From Myxococcota bacterium (GTDB lineage: Bacteria > Myxococcota_A > UBA796 > CAJQPC01): 62,183 nt of DNA. Below are positions 61,472 to 62,183 of this stretch, one piece after another. Made by a program: the position numbers and the translations under genes. The stretch covers positions 1 to 62,183 of the forward strand of contig JAKLKD010000009.1 in NCBI GenBank assembly GCA_023150845.1, given 5' to 3'. Each line of letters opens with the position of its first letter. The first letter of the stretch is position 1. Below the pieces are notes generated by a model, which worked only from the letters and a program-made list of their open reading frames with translations, had not been told where the DNA came from and did not search any database.

Positions 61472-62183
61472 ATGCGCCGCACCACTCTCTTCGCCCTCGC
61501 GGTCCTGATGCCCGCGTGCATCGAGACGAACCTCAACCCCAAAGACGACGCCACGGGCGAGCCGATCATCGACACGGCGCCGCCGGACTGCCCGCCGCAG
61601 ATCCCCGACTGCAACGACACGGCGCCGCCCATCGACACCCAGGTGATTGACACCGAGGTGCCCGACCCGCCGGACTGCTCCGTAGAGCTCGCCCCGGCCG
61701 GCAGCGTGAGCGTCGCTGAAGAGTGTGAAGGCACCGCCGCCCCCACGGTGACCGACCCCTGGAACGTCAAGATCGAGTGGAAGGGCCCCAAAGAGAGCGC
61801 CTACCACATGGGCCTCATCGCGAACCTCACCGACGATGACGGCGACGGCGACGTCGATGAGAACGACACCCCCGACATCACCTACATCTCGACCGCTGGG
61901 CGCCTCGTCGTGCTCGACGGCGCCACGGGCAGCGAGCACTGGGCGGCCTCGGGGTACCAGGGCTACGCCATCGGCACCTTGGCCGACGTCGACAGCGACG
62001 GCGTGACCGACATCATCACCGTCACCAGCGGCGGCCAGATCGTCGCCTTGGACGCCAACGGCACCAAGATGTGGACGAGCACCGAGCGCTCCACGGCCAC
62101 CCACGACCTCCTCGCCGTGGCCGACCTCGACGGCGACGGCAACCCCGAGGTGCTCTCCAACCAGTACGTGCTCAACGGCCAAG
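61472..62183 (+). CDS. FG-GAP/VCBS-repeat lipoprotein paralogue, C-terminus beyond window
   Basis: 237 residues are visible. It starts MRRTTLFALAVLMPACIETN, with lipobox MPAC, and follows the same plan as the preceding protein: CIETN-x-NPKDDATG, PPDCPPQIPDC, VELAPAGS, LTDDDGDGDVD, DITYISTAGRLVVLDGATG, DLDGDGNPEVLS, VLNGQ. It is clearly a tandem duplicate, diverging mainly in the linker (Pro/Thr-rich). Ca2+-binding Asp loops are kept. The rest lies outside the window. Confidence 0.92.
   Translation, partial: MRRTTLFALAVLMPACIETNLNPKDDATGEPIIDTAPPDCPPQIPDCNDTAPPIDTQVIDTEVPDPPDCSVELAPAGSVSVAEECEGTAAPTVTDPWNVKIEWKGPKESAYHMGLIANLTDDDGDGDVDENDTPDITYISTAGRLVVLDGATGSEHWAASGYQGYAIGTLADVDSDGVTDIITVTSGGQIVALDANGTKMWTSTERSTATHDLLAVADLDGDGNPEVLSNQYVLNGQ

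Overview
The window is uniformly GC-rich (about 70% in most genes) with dense, short-spaced operons on both strands. The content (lipoproteins with Asp/Ser-rich linkers, FG-GAP/VCBS lipoproteins, a DUF4157 giant protein, a tetraheme UshA-like selenoprotein, a Gld-type ABC operon, many GTG/TTG starts) suggests an uncultured member of the Myxococcota or a related former deltaproteobacterial lineage. That placement is inference from gene content only. No rRNA, tRNA, insertion sequence or CRISPR array was seen.

Layout. 1-6457 (minus): a type III-like restriction-modification operon, mod then res, with res running off the left edge; the middle of mod is strikingly AT-richer than its flanks. 6458-7110: intergenic DNA with five 43-bp tandem repeats. 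7111-12649: two unknown genes, a DMT permease, an outer-membrane barrel and a HelD-type helicase. 12646-19760 (minus): an ABC exporter operon (ATPase, permease, GldG-like, DUF4340), then a degenerate nuclease-like gene and a UshA-like tetraheme lipoprotein whose reading frame is continuous only if an in-frame TGA at 14032-14034 is read as selenocysteine; a SECIS-like hairpin follows the TGA. 19839-23856: a periplasmic SurA-like protein, rimI, an Asp/Ser- and Tyr-rich lipoprotein with a strong terminator, and a TPR protein.

23971-30889 (minus): a complete tryptophan operon trpE-trpG-trpDC-trpF-trpB-trpA in which trpD and trpC are fused through a proline-rich linker, followed by a 52-residue ORF. 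30983-34042: a small barrel protein, a GDPD lipoprotein, a metallophosphoesterase and an APH-like protein. 34273-39332: a MalK/MalEF/MalG-type sugar ABC importer, with binding protein and permease fused in one polypeptide, plus an alpha/beta hydrolase, preceded by an 11-bp perfect inverted repeat.

39435-45141 is an accessory island: a 1155-residue DUF4157 protein with a lower-GC C-terminal tail that looks like a toxin domain, a putative immunity gene directly after it, a 42-bp repeat block and two unknown genes. 45160-52933 holds a rifampicin phosphotransferase-like gene, two Bor-like lipoproteins, a YdcF-like protein, and a second effector-like pair (OmpA domain plus zinc protease, overlapped by a lipoprotein gene). 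52998-62183 returns to housekeeping functions (NAD synthetase, CoA-disulfide reductase-rhodanese, malate dehydrogenase) and ends with two tandem FG-GAP lipoprotein paralogues that share an ungapped 59-bp upstream region; the second runs off the right edge.
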